Origin: Hyperoodon ampullatus
Lineage: Eukaryota; Chordata; Mammalia; Artiodactyla; Ziphiidae
Direction of reading: 5' to 3'
Assembly (NCBI GenBank): GCA_949752795.1
Contig: OX457070.1
Location: 41,128,185 to 41,192,184, forward strand
DNA: 64,000 nucleotides
A model generated the notes under the pieces. The model was not told the origin of the DNA. It made no database searches and worked only from the letters and a program-made list of their open reading frames with translations. Below, one piece after another: positions 22,141-32,379 of the stretch. Every line of letters starts with the position of its first letter. The stretch's first letter is position 1. The position numbers were made by a program, and so were the translations under genes.

Positions 22141-23099
22141 TCCTCAACCCTACAATGCCTGCCTCCCCAGAGCTCCAGGGCCAGTCTCTTCATGTCTGGT
22201 ATAGATTTCTGACTGATCATTTTGGAAGGTTATACGTTTTTTATGCTTTCCTCATTCAATGCTAAATTGAAACAAGAGATTACATCTGCTTTTTAGTTTA
22301 ATTTCACTGCACAATGATAAAACTAGAAGTTTAATGATCTTGAAAATGCTAATATTTCATGATAAGGAGCCTATATGGACAGTGTACTTGATACCTTAAT
22401 TGATACTTTTATCTTATGTGAATATAAAACAGCCAACGTCATTGTGTAAACTACCTTCTGTGTAACTTGACAGGATCAATATTCTCTGGGATTCTAAGTT
22501 TCAAAGACAACTAAACAATGGGAAGTTGATAAGTGAGGTGCATTGTTATCACTGAGAAACTCACATTTTATTAGGTCTTTTTCTTGTTAAAAAATGCAGA
22601 TGGGGACATTTTTAAAGGGGTGATACAAGGTGTCTTAGGATGGGTCAATAAATGAAAACAGACTACGTGGAGTGAATAACTAAACTTCCATTGATTGGTA
22701 CTCTCTACTTCTACTAGGAATCCTATCTAGTTTTAGAGAAATTTTCATGTAATTATGTCAGCATTCTTACAAAATGCTTTGATTTGCAATTTATTTTAAA
22801 GCATTCCCTCCAAAAGTATCATTGTCAGAATACTAATGTCCTAATCCCATTTTCTGCACAAAGATAGACAATAAGAGTCTTCTAGAAGTGCTACTCTAGC
22901 AACAGACAATCTACAAAACATCATGGCATTGATGTTAGTGCTAACAGGGGTGGGCAAAAGGCAGAAATATTCAGTCCCCCTCTCTTTACAGAATTCCTGG
23001 GAACAAGAAGAATAATATTTAAGGACTCTTTCAAATGCCATTTAATGGAGAAATTATGTCATCCATTCCAGCTATATTTATTGAAAATAATATTATCTT
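22141..23099. other. No gene recognised
   Basis: About 1 kb of AT-rich sequence. A 66-codon minus-strand open frame (22841-23041) has no recognisable family. Confidence 0.4.
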
Positions 23100-23350
23100 T
23101 ATAAAGGACTAACATTTATTACTCATATACTTTGTGTTAGGCACTGTGTTTGGTACTTTACTTTTGATTTTGTTTAATTTCACAGTAACCCTATAAGATA
23201 GGGTTATATCTAACCCTATAAGATATGATTGACTCCATTTTACAGTTGAGGAAATTTATGATTTTTAAAGATATCAGTGTCTAAAATCACCCTCCTGGCA
23301 AATAATAGAGCGAGAAGGTGAAGTAAGGGTTTCTAACTTCAACTTCTAAA
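23100..23350 (-). mobile_element. MIR fragment
   Basis: tgtgttaggcactgtgtttgg, tttcacagtaaccctataag and ccattttacagttgaggaaa are MIR in reverse complement. A local duplication of ctaaccctataagat-like sequence lies at about 23190-23227. Confidence 0.78.
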
Positions 23351-23375
23351 TTGCTTCCTACCTAGTGCCTATTAT

Positions 23376-23575
23376 GTGCAGAAGCTTTTGCCAGGCATGC
23401 AAGTAACAGCTCCCAAATCGAATGGTTACCAGAATTCCTGGGGTGCTTGTAAGGCATACAGATTCCTTGAAGACATCTTGAGAGTTCTGATCCATAGGTC
23501 TGGAATGGACTCCCAGAGCAAAGTATCTTCAGCAAGCATCCTAGGAGTTTCTGATTAGCCAATTCAGAATAACTT
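23376..23575. mobile_element. MER5-like hAT MITE
   Basis: attcctggggtgcttgtaag, gttctgatccataggtctgg and a closing catcctaggagtttctgatta follow the MER5A palindrome with strong divergence. Confidence 0.5.
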
Positions 23576-24079
23576 CCAGGATGTAAAGGGATATATAAAA
23601 GGATTCTACACTCTAGGTAATTTGATTGTTGCAAAGAATCTAAGCCGCTGACGATGGGAATATACATTCTGAATATATCTCCTTCTATAATTCCACACAG
23701 TAGACTTTATAAATTCTTGATCAATCAGGAGAACAAAGACATTTATTTGGATAATTATTACTTGTGTTTTTCAAGATGAGACAAAAGCAAAATTGTTTCA
23801 AATGAGTATTCACATAAATCTTTGTACACATTTTAAACTCCAAAATATACAAATTCTCTGTGTAAATTTTAACTTACTTAAGCATGTTATATAGCCATAT
23901 ATGATACCATGATTACTGTCATATAATCCCAATAGCAAATGTTCTCATAGGATTTAGTGGAAAGGGTTCTGGTTTTATGGTTTTCTTCTATGTCTTTATT
24001 CATCTGTTTTTTATTTTACTCAATATCTATGTATCCATCTGCTCTGGATTTCCTGAGGCAATCTTGTTATCTCTATGAG
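23576..24079. other. No gene recognised
   Basis: AT-rich sequence without a recognisable element. Confidence 0.4.
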
Positions 24080-24260
24080 GATATTTACTATGAAAATAAT
24101 ACTTAATACTTATTTAAAGTTCTTAGACCAGTCACTTGTTTTAAGCACTTTAAATATATTAATTCATTTGATCCTCAAAATATCTCTACAAGATAGCTCC
24201 TGTTATGATCCCCATTTTACACGTAAGGGAACTGAGGCAAAGAGTGACTAAGCGTATACC
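24080..24260 (-). mobile_element. MIR fragment
   Basis: attcatttgatcctcaaaat and ccccattttacacgtaaggg with gaactgaggcaaagagtgac are diagnostic of reverse-complement MIR. Confidence 0.8.
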
Positions 24261-24679
24261 AGTGATCTTTGCTGCATTTAAAAAGTTGCAGTATCCGCAT
24301 GTGCAAGAAAAATCATGAAATATCCTATTTCCACCTGGGAACAATAATTTTCTAGGTTCTTCAGCACTGGAGTCCAACCGAGGAAATTATTTGTTTACCG
24401 AGCTGCAGTGTAACTCCCTGGAATATAGCTCCCATAAAGCAGTGGCTCAACATTCTACATTATGTACTTATTAACGTGGGCATTGTGCAAGGGTTTGTTT
24501 TCATGGGAAAGAGGCAACATTTAGTATCTACAGTGAAATTAAGCCAAATTAGCAATGCTCATAAAATCAAGAAATTCTCAGTAGAATTCTCATCAAGGTA
24601 TTTACGCACGATGAGTTGTATTATTTTCTTTGTGGAATTTTATGTATGATAAGTATGCATAGAGACATGGGATGTGTAG
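24261..24679. other. No gene recognised
   Basis: AT-rich sequence without a recognisable element. Confidence 0.4.
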
Positions 24680-24940
24680 ATGATAATTATTACTGTGGCT
24701 AACACTTGTAGAGCAATTACTATCTGCTCGGCACTGTGCAAATGTTTTTCGTGGATTATTCCAATTAATCCTGGCACATATCTTGATAAGTAGTTTCTTT
24801 ATTCCAATTTTACAGATAAAAACAATTCTAGAGGTATAATTAACATGCCTAAGGTCTAATGAAAGAATTGGTGTTTGAATGTAGATGTCTAACTTCAGAA
24901 ACTGCCTTCTTAATCACCAAACTCAGACTGAAACCCAGGT
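24680..24940 (-). mobile_element. MIR fragment, nearly full length
   Basis: taacacttgtagagcaatta, tcggcactgtgcaaatgttt, ccaattttacagataaaaac and gaatgtagatgtctaacttc cover most of MIR in reverse complement. Confidence 0.78.
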
Positions 24941-25139
24941 CCACAGATGGACCCAAATATTGAATATTGGCCATTGGTGAGTAACTACCTTCCCCCTTCC
25001 CCCAAAGAAATCACCTACACAACTACAGGAAATGGAAATTTGTCTTTATACTAGTTTAGGTGAAACATAATAGATGAACTTTTTAACTGACCACAGTTAG
25101 AACTGTAACATTTTAAAAAGCTCATGTAATTTTAAGCAG

Positions 25140-26060
25140 TGCTGATATTTGGATTTAATTCACAAAACATTTTTAAGCACCCACCAAATGTCCAGAGCTA
25201 TGCTTAGTGTTAGATTTACAAAATTTTATAAGATGAGGTTGCAGATCTAGGGAACTTAAGAGTTCCACAAGGCTGAGAGGGTTTGTCTGAGACTTGGACA
25301 CCAGATGGTATGTCCTATAAGCACAGAATCAACAAGTGCTATGAGTCCAGGATGAGAATCATTAGTTCTGCTGCATTGAAAATGAACCTAGGACGTTTTC
25401 ACAGTGGAGATATTATTCAGAGTGGAGTTTTAGAGCTGTGTGGATAGAATTTCACCAGATGGACAAATATGTGGAGGAAGAAATGTGTGGTATAATTGGG
25501 GATGGTTTGTGTGATGATGTGAGTGGGGGCAGTGAGCCTAAAGAGGGCACACTGGGCTCTCTGGATTATAAAGGAACCAGAGTGCCTTCCCAAAGAGTTT
25601 GGATTTTATTCTGTAGGCAGAAAAAATTGTTGTGATCAAGGAGTTATCACTTTTAGGTATGCGTGTCAGATATGATTAGGGCAGTAGTGATGGAGCCAGA
25701 AGGGAACAGCTGTGGAGCCGAGGTGGCAGACCTTTGTCCAAGGCACTGAGCACAGAAGGAGGAGGAACAGGTTTGGGGAAAATTAGTTTGATTTTATATT
25801 ATGGAATTTGAGGTGCATGCAGGCCACCCAGGTGAGAGATGTTTGATTGGCAGTAGGAAGTGCACGTGATAGGCTGGAACCAGAGGAGAGCCCCTGAGCC
25901 ATGCCTGGGAGTTGCAAGTCCAGATGCCTGGGAAGCAGCATCCCAGTGCTGCTTTGTGTTGCTCAGATTGCAGCTGGATTAAATATTCAGTTCTACTTGT
26001 CACCTTTAGAAGGAAACCTGGAAGATCCCCCAAAGGCAGCTAGATGATGAAGAATCTGGA
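25140..26060 (-). mobile_element. L2 LINE, long degenerate copy
   Basis: Starts with the reverse-complement L2 3' end (tttttaagcacccaccaaatg). It then passes through agagtttggattttattctg, the aggaacaggtttggggaaaa block and ggaatttgaggtgcatgcag, which are reverse complements of the L2 coding region. Pieces are missing between blocks. No ORF survives. Confidence 0.65.
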
Positions 26061-26740
26061 TTCTACCTTACCTGAGATACCCTTAGTCTGGAAAAGAGAA
26101 TGCAAAGAGAGAATGATAAATTTCTTTAACTGTTAGCAGGGTTTCGGGAGACAGATATATAGGTAGAAAAATGCAGCTCAAAGTCAGTGGTTCCCTCTCA
26201 CTAGAAGACAGCACAGGGAGCGGAGGCCAGTCAGCTGCCTGGGCTTTCTGCAGTTGGACAGAGTGAAAGCAAAACCATTACAGTTGGGTATGGGGAAGGC
26301 AGCTGCCACCAGAGGGCAGCCACACTTGGAGAACCCCAGCCGGCCAAACCAAGCAGCTGTACCTGAGGGTTTTGTCGGGGAAATGCACAGTGTGGTCACA
26401 GATCACCAACACGTGGGTGGGTAGGAGGGTAAGTCAGAATTTAGAGCCTGCAGGTTCCCAGGGTAGCAGGTAATTTGATTCATTTACCTGGCCATTCAGA
26501 TTTAACTGGTTAATTTCTCTAAATAGGCTTTTGAATTTCCTTTCTCTTGTAAGGGAAGTTTCCCACTCTTTCCAGAACACTGTACACTCAGACTAGATTG
26601 AGGTAGTAGCTTCCTTTGTATCTGAAGAGGCTGCAGTGATCTCAGTCATAGACAACTTATGAGTTTAAGAAAATATTAAACAGTAATGGTGGAGCCTGAA
26701 AGATTGATACAGACTCTACAGATATTTGTGGATTTTAGTA
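26061..26740. other. No gene recognised
   Basis: Moderately GC-rich near 26190-26460 (gccagtcagctgcctggg). No motif or family resemblance was found. Confidence 0.4.
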
Positions 26741-26950
26741 GTAGCTACTCTTTCTGGAGTGTGACAAGAGATAATAGGGGTTTAACTCTTTAAATCACAC
26801 TATGACAATGCTGCAAACTGTGTGATGCTATTTTATTTAACAAATGAGCAAACCAAACCTCAGAGAGACTATCTACCAGATCCAAGGTATCGCAACCAGA
26901 AAATAGCAGGACTGAGATTTGAGCCCAGATGTGTTTTGCTCTAAAGACCC
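26741..26950 (-). mobile_element. MIR fragment
   Basis: atttaacaaatgagcaaacc, aacctcagagagactatcta and tgagatttgagcccagatgt fit reverse-complement MIR. Confidence 0.75.
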
Positions 26951-27253
26951 TGTTTTATGTTCTGCACAAGGTCTTTATTCTGCTCTCAAAACTTCTTCCA
27001 AGAACATCATGGACAAGGCAGGAAGGAGATATGAAAATGCATCCAGGAAAGCATTTGGGATGTCCTGATGTTCTCCAGCTTTGGCCCCAGAGCAATGAAA
27101 ACTTTCTCTGCAGGGAGATAGTGGCAACTCTCTGACCTTTAACAGAAGGAATTTGTGCCATGACTGATATTTAGGTGCTGCCATAGTTCATCTTGATCTG
27201 CTTGGCAATTAAACCACGTATTTTCCCATGCAATTAAACCACTTTGCATGTGA

Positions 27254-27468
27254 TTTTTTTTTTTTTTTTTTTTTTTGCGGTACGCAGGCCTCTCACTGTT
27301 ATGGCCTCTCCCATTGCGGAGCACAGGCTCCGGACGCACAGGCTCAGCGGCCATGGCTCATGGGCCCAGCCGCTCCGCGGCATGTGGGATCTTCCCGGAC
27401 TGGGGCATGAACCCGCGTCCCCTGCATCGGCAGGTGGGCTCTCAACCACTGCGCCACCAGGGAAGCCC
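27254..27468 (-). mobile_element. CHR-type SINE (short form) with TSD
   Basis: Begins with a T-run and gcggtacgcaggcctctcac, and ends ccaccagggaagccc. The target-site duplication tgcatgtgattttt is at 27245-27258 (overlapping the T-run) and 27469-27482, an exact 14-bp match. This is a young copy. Confidence 0.95.
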
Positions 27469-27482
27469 TGCATGTGATTTTT

Positions 27483-28439
27483 AATAAACCAAGTCATCTC
27501 CAGTGAGGGGAGGAAGGAGCTCTCTGGATATCAGGACTAAGAGCTAAGTCCCTATGGAGGAGAAAATAGATTAAATCCTCCTCTCAGGAAAAAAGATGGA
27601 GCAGAATCTATCCTCTGCCCTCAACTGGCTTGATGACCTGCACCTTACACCACTCAGGGGAATTTGGGAGGGAAACAGACAAAGCTTATGGCCCTTTGAC
27701 GACTTGAGAGGGAGCATTGCACTGGAGTCAGGAGATGCCACTGGAGCTCCTCATTTTTCAATTTGGAAGCCACTCTTTTGTAGTAATAATAATGATCCCA
27801 GTCATAACAGACACCATATCAAAGTTAAATGTAAAGAACATATCCTTTCTATAGTACTGAACTAATGTTAAAGGCGTGATGCTCTCAGTTGAAAACAACC
27901 ATTTGAAACAGCAATAATAACAAGAAAATAAGCATGTTTTGAGATTCTTCCTTTCCACCCTGTCAGGCACCCCTGCTTGGTGCTGTTTCGGTACATGAGC
28001 ACAACGGCATATGCAGCTCTTCACTTGGTATAAATGTTTTGGAAGCTGGCATTGCTAAGCTATGGCCAATTTCAAATGCAAAAATATACTTCCCCTGGAA
28101 AACATGCTTGCTACAACCTTCATGCCACCTTCGACTATTTGTGTAGCTCCTAAGTGGAATATGTTTGGTTTATGCAAAGCTGAAGGAAAAGGAAGACGGA
28201 ACAAATATCCAAAAGCACGTTGCTATGTCTTCTCTCTGTACCTTCAAACAATCACACATTTACTCATAAGAGATGCTGAACAAGGTCATCAGATCTAGAG
28301 GACACTATATTTTTCGAGTTGATGATATATCGATCATATTTTCCTTCACAGAGACTGCCTTTTTGAAAAGTAGGAAGTTATGTATTTTTTATTTAAACTC
28401 CATGTACATGGCTATGATTTATTTGTATTTTATTAATTA
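27483..28439. other. No gene recognised
   Basis: About 950 bases with short open frames (up to 89 codons) that show no known motif. Confidence 0.4.
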
Positions 28440-28520
28440 GTTTACACATATGAGTTGTGTACTGAGTGTCACTTCTATGTCAGGCATAGTGGTGGCCAAT
28501 AGATTCTGATTAGAATCCAC
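28440..28520 (-). mobile_element. Possible L2 3' end scrap
   Basis: gtcacttctatgtcaggcata resembles the reverse-complement L2 end ctactatgtgccaggca. Confidence 0.35.
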
Positions 28521-28611
28521 TTAGAGTCTTAAGCCCTAGCATATTGCAGTTTTATTGTTCACAATTAGAATTTTATGGTACTTTTCTTGGACCCTTTCTT
28601 TTGATGCATTG

Positions 28612-30122
28612 TATTAGTTTCCTATTGCTGCTGTAACAAATTTCAACACATTTTATGACTTATAACAACACAAACCTATTATCTCACAGTCCTCCCAATT
28701 AGAGTTACTGAAATCCAGGTGTTAGCAAGGATGTGTTCCTCCTTTCCGCACTACGCAGACAGGGGTCCATACAGCGTTGTTCTGGACTCCCATCCTAACT
28801 TAAAGGGAAACTTTCACAATGTCTGGAGCCCTTGATGTCCTGCAAGTGAAGGAGGAGGATGTCCTCAAATTCCTTGCAGCAGGAACCTACTTAGGTGGCA
28901 CCAACTTTGACTTCCAAATGGAACAGTACATCTACAACAGGAAAAGTGATGGCATCTACATCATAAATCTGAAGAGAACCTGGGAGAAGCTTCTGTTGGC
29001 AGCTCGTGCCATTGAATTCCCAGCTGATGTCAGTGTCGTATCCTCCAGGAATACTGGCCAGCAAGCTGTGCTGAAGTTTGCTGCTGTCCCTAGAGCCACT
29101 CCTATTGCTGGCCATTTCACTCCTGGACCCTTCACTAACCAGATCCAGGCAGCCTTCCGGGAGCCAAGACTTCTGGTGGTTACTGATCCCAGGGCTGACT
29201 ACCAGCCTCTCACAGAGGCCTCTTATGTTAACCTGCCTACCGTTACTCTGTGTAACACAGACTCTCTGCTGTGCTATGTGGACATTGCCATCCTGTGCAA
29301 CAACAAGGGAGCTCACTCGGGTCTGATGTGGTGGATGCTCGCCTGGGAAGTTCTGCACATGCATGGGACCATCTCCTGTGAACACCCATGGGAGGTCATG
29401 CCTGATCTCTACTTCTACAGAGATCCTGAAGAGATTGAAAAGGAATAACAGGTAGCAGCTGGGAAAGCTGTGGCCAAGGAGGAATTTCAGGGTGAATGGA
29501 CCACTCCTGAGTTCACTGCTACTCAACCTGAGGTGGCGGACTGGTCCGAAGGTGTGCAGGTGCCCTCTGTGCCTACTCAGCAGTTCCCCATTGAAGACTG
29601 GTCTGCAGCTCCCACTGCTCAGGCCACTGAATGGGTAGGAACAACCACTGAGTCATCTTAAGCTGTTCTTCCACAAACTCTTCAAATGGAAATAGGTTGA
29701 CGGAAAACAAACAGTTTCTTAAAAAAAAAAAGAAAGAAAAGAATGTTTCCTTCTGGAGGTTCTAGGAGAGAATCAAGTCCTTGCATTCTCTTTGCTGATG
29801 GTCTCTTCCCTCATTTTCAAATCCAACAGGGTAGCATCTTCAGATCTCTCTATTTCTCTCCTCTCTGTCTCTCTCTCCCCCTCCCCCCCCACCTCTGCCT
29901 CCGTCTTCACATTTTCTCTGACTCTCTTCCTTCCCTCTTATAAGCAGCCTTATGATTACATTGGGTCCACCCAGATAATCCAGGGTAATAATCTTGCCAA
30001 ATCACATTTGCAGTCTCTTGAGCATGTAAGGCAACATCTACACAGGTTCTGGGGACTACGATATAGACTTCTATGTGTGTGTGTGGTGTTCGGGCGGGGG
30101 GGCGTTATCCCACCTACCACAT
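28612..30122 (-). mobile_element. MLT1-type LTR, split by the RPSA retrocopy
   Basis: The left part (28612-28740) reads tgtattagtttcctattgct, tgacttataacaacacaaac. The right part (from about 29741) continues ccttctggaggttctaggag, attacattgggtccacccag, ataatccagggtaataatct and ends tcccacctaccaca. The two halves are collinear. The right part contains a CT-rich stretch (29826-29942) and a GT/G run (30071-30101). Confidence 0.88.
28741..29740 (+). pseudogene. RPSA: RPSA (40S ribosomal protein SA) processed pseudogene
   Basis: Intronless copy of the mRNA for RPSA, also known as the 37-kDa laminin receptor precursor and a component of the small ribosomal subunit. The 5' UTR begins near 28741 (tttccgcactacgcagacag), as expected for this terminal-oligopyrimidine mRNA. 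The start is at 28819 ([20 protein letters not shown]). The first 209 codons are open through the S2-like domain ([40 protein letters not shown]). An in-frame TAA at 29446 replaces a Glu codon. The acidic C-terminal tail follows in the same frame to a stop at 29661. Compared from memory with the 295-residue human protein, 15 residues are lost in four in-frame deletions (after RAI, in AHS.GLMWW, in the EWT.PEFTA part and one EDWSA repeat). The retrocopy ends in an A-rich tail (29721-29740). Flanking aaggatgtgttcct and aagaatgtttcct look like a decayed target-site duplication. Confidence 0.95.
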
Positions 30123-31643
30123 TCGCATATTGAACTCATCTCCTAGTTAAAATTCCTCTGCTTACACTGTTCTGTGTACTTTAAAAAATGAAGTGTTTTT
30201 GAAACATTTTCCCAAAAAATGACATGAAGAAATTTACACCCTTTTTGGGTCTTCACTTAGAATGTAGCACCAATCCTCTGGATACCAGGGCAGATCTTCT
30301 AAAGGAAGTGAATTTCTAGGTGTTGCAGAAGGAAACTGTTCACTGAGTCCAAATTTTCTTAGCACAGCACCCCCAAAAGTTCAGTTTCTCTAGCTAAAGG
30401 TAAAAGCTCTCTGAGTTCTACTGGATGGTACTCTGGGGAATATTTTTGTGTGCTGAACACAATTAAAATTATAATTCTTCTATTGCATTTATGCATATTA
30501 AAATAGAATAACAACTTATTATTTTGACTCTTAATAAGTTTTCCCCAAAAGGAGATCATTACTCACAGTTCACACAGTGTGAAAGACATGAATGTGTGCC
30601 TTGGCAGCCTGAGATTTACTGTGACTCTATTTCTGTACTGAATACAAATTCATTTAAAAATATATTCATTCCCCTATTCTCCCTGCATTGAGGTTTACGA
30701 ATGAATAAATGGCGGGTTAGCAGTTCTAAGAATACGAATGAATAAATGGTGGGTTAGCAGTTCTAAGAATGCTGGGGCAGGGTCATAAGGACTTATGCCT
30801 CCTGGAAAGATCCTTTGGGGCAAGAGAGGTCTATTAGCCCATTCCATGTTTCCCAAGCTGAGGGAGAGGCTAGAGGGCCACATTCTGAGCTGAGAGGTTT
30901 TGAAACTTTGCTTTCCTTGGCCCTACAAAGCGTAAGCTTTCTGATATTTCTCTCTCTTAAGCTATTTAATGAGGAGGAAGAGAGACATTTTCCCCAGTAT
31001 TGAGTGGAAAGGAAGAGTAGATGAGAAGGTATGGCTGGAGGATTTCTAAACCCACAACTACACCCCAGTTTACTCCAAAGATGGAGACACTATAGCATGA
31101 ACAGCTGAAGTAGGATTTTGCTCTTCATTGAAGGTATTTTCTGCAAAGTTTTGGAAGAGTTATGAACTAGTGGGAAGAAACCACATATATAGGCCTTGAC
31201 ACACACACACACATGTATAGATTAATAAGTTCCTGTTTTAATTAGCCAATGATACAGTGCCATATTATGAATAAACTGGCCATCAAGGATGAAGGAGTGG
31301 AGTGAGGAAGAGGTTTCCTGGGCCTCAGAGACTCTGATAGGAGCCCAAAGCTGTTGATACTAGTGTTTGTGCAAGAAACGGTTTCATGAGATCAAGAGAA
31401 CTCAACTCTTGCTGTGGCGTAGTCCTATAAGCTTATATTATCATTCAGGAAGAATATACCTTACATTTGACAGAAGGTTTTCAAACATCAGGACATCCGT
31501 GTTCTTGATCCAAATTCAGTGTCAGCAAAGACTGAGTCATCGCCTCTCACTGGCAGTTGTTGCTTTACTTTATAATACCTTTTATATTAGTTATCTTTTG
31601 GGGGCAACATGATGAACTTCAGATCTTTTATTGGCTTAGTGTT
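30123..31643. other. No gene recognised; holds a 37-bp duplication
   Basis: About 1.5 kb of AT-rich sequence with no recognisable coding signal. It includes a short (CA)n at 31201-31214 and the duplication at 30696-30769. Confidence 0.4.
30696..30769. repeat. 37-bp tandem duplication
   Basis: tacgaatgaataaatggcgg and its continuation to ttctaagaa (30696-30732) is repeated at 30733-30769 with a single C/T difference. Confidence 0.93.
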
Positions 31644-31896
31644 TTTTTTTTTTAATATTTATTTATTTAGGCTGCTCCTGGTCTTAGTTGTGGCATGTGG
31701 GATCTTTGTTGCTGCATGCGGGATCTTTAGTTGCGGCATGTGGACTCCTTATTGCGGCATGCAGACTTGTTAGTTGCAGCATATGGACTCTTAGTTGTGG
31801 CATGCATGTAGGATCTAGTTCCCCGATTAGGGATCGAACCCGGGCCCCCTGCATTGGGAGTGTGAAGTCTTACCCACTGGACCACCAGGAGGTCCC
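31644..31896 (-). mobile_element. Older CHR-type SINE with internal repeats
   Basis: Read on the minus strand it begins gggacctcctggtggtccag and has the B-box-like gggttcgatccct. It continues through several degenerate units of the type gcatgccgcaactaa and ends in an aaataaataaat tail. A possible target-site duplication agtgttttttt flanks it (about 31637 and 31899). It is more diverged than the other SINEs here. Confidence 0.8.
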
Positions 31897-32034
31897 TCAG
31901 TGTTTTTTCTTTTTTTCTTTTTTTGGATCTTTACTGGAGTATAATTGCTTCACAGTACTGTGTTAGTTTCTGTTGTACACAAGAGTGAATCAGCCATATG
32001 CATACATATATCCCCATATCCCCTCCCTCTTGAG

Positions 32035-32068
32035 CCTCCCTCCCACCCTCCCCATCCCACCCCTCTAG
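32035..32068 (-). other. C-rich strand of an L1 3' UTR G-quadruplex candidate
   Basis: cctccctcccaccctcccca with following cccaccc blocks is the complement of the G-rich tract seen at 18606 and 58861. Confidence 0.6.
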
Positions 32069-32379
32069 GTGGTCACAAAGCACCGAACTGATCACCCTGT
32101 GCTATGCAGCTGCTTCCCACTAGCTATCTATTTTACGTTTGGTAGTGTATATATGTCCATGCCACTCTCTCACTTCGTCCCAGCTTCCCCCTCCCCGACC
32201 TCATCCTCAAGTCCATTCTCTATGTCTACGTCTTTATTCCTGCCCTGCCACTAGGTTCATCAGTACCATTTTTTAATTTTAGATTCCATATATATGCGTT
32301 AGCATACAGTATTTGTTTTTCTCTTTCTTACTTCACTCTGTATGACAGACTCCAGGTCCATCCACCTCACTATAAATAA

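Noticed and set aside
28819..29448. A 209-codon open frame that could be called a functional RPSA gene
   Set aside because: It lacks introns, carries an A-rich tail, loses its acidic C-terminus to a stop and is embedded in an LTR. It is a retrocopy.
28891..29526. A 211-codon open frame on the minus strand over the RPSA copy
   Set aside because: It is the antisense shadow of the RPSA coding sequence and has no family resemblance.
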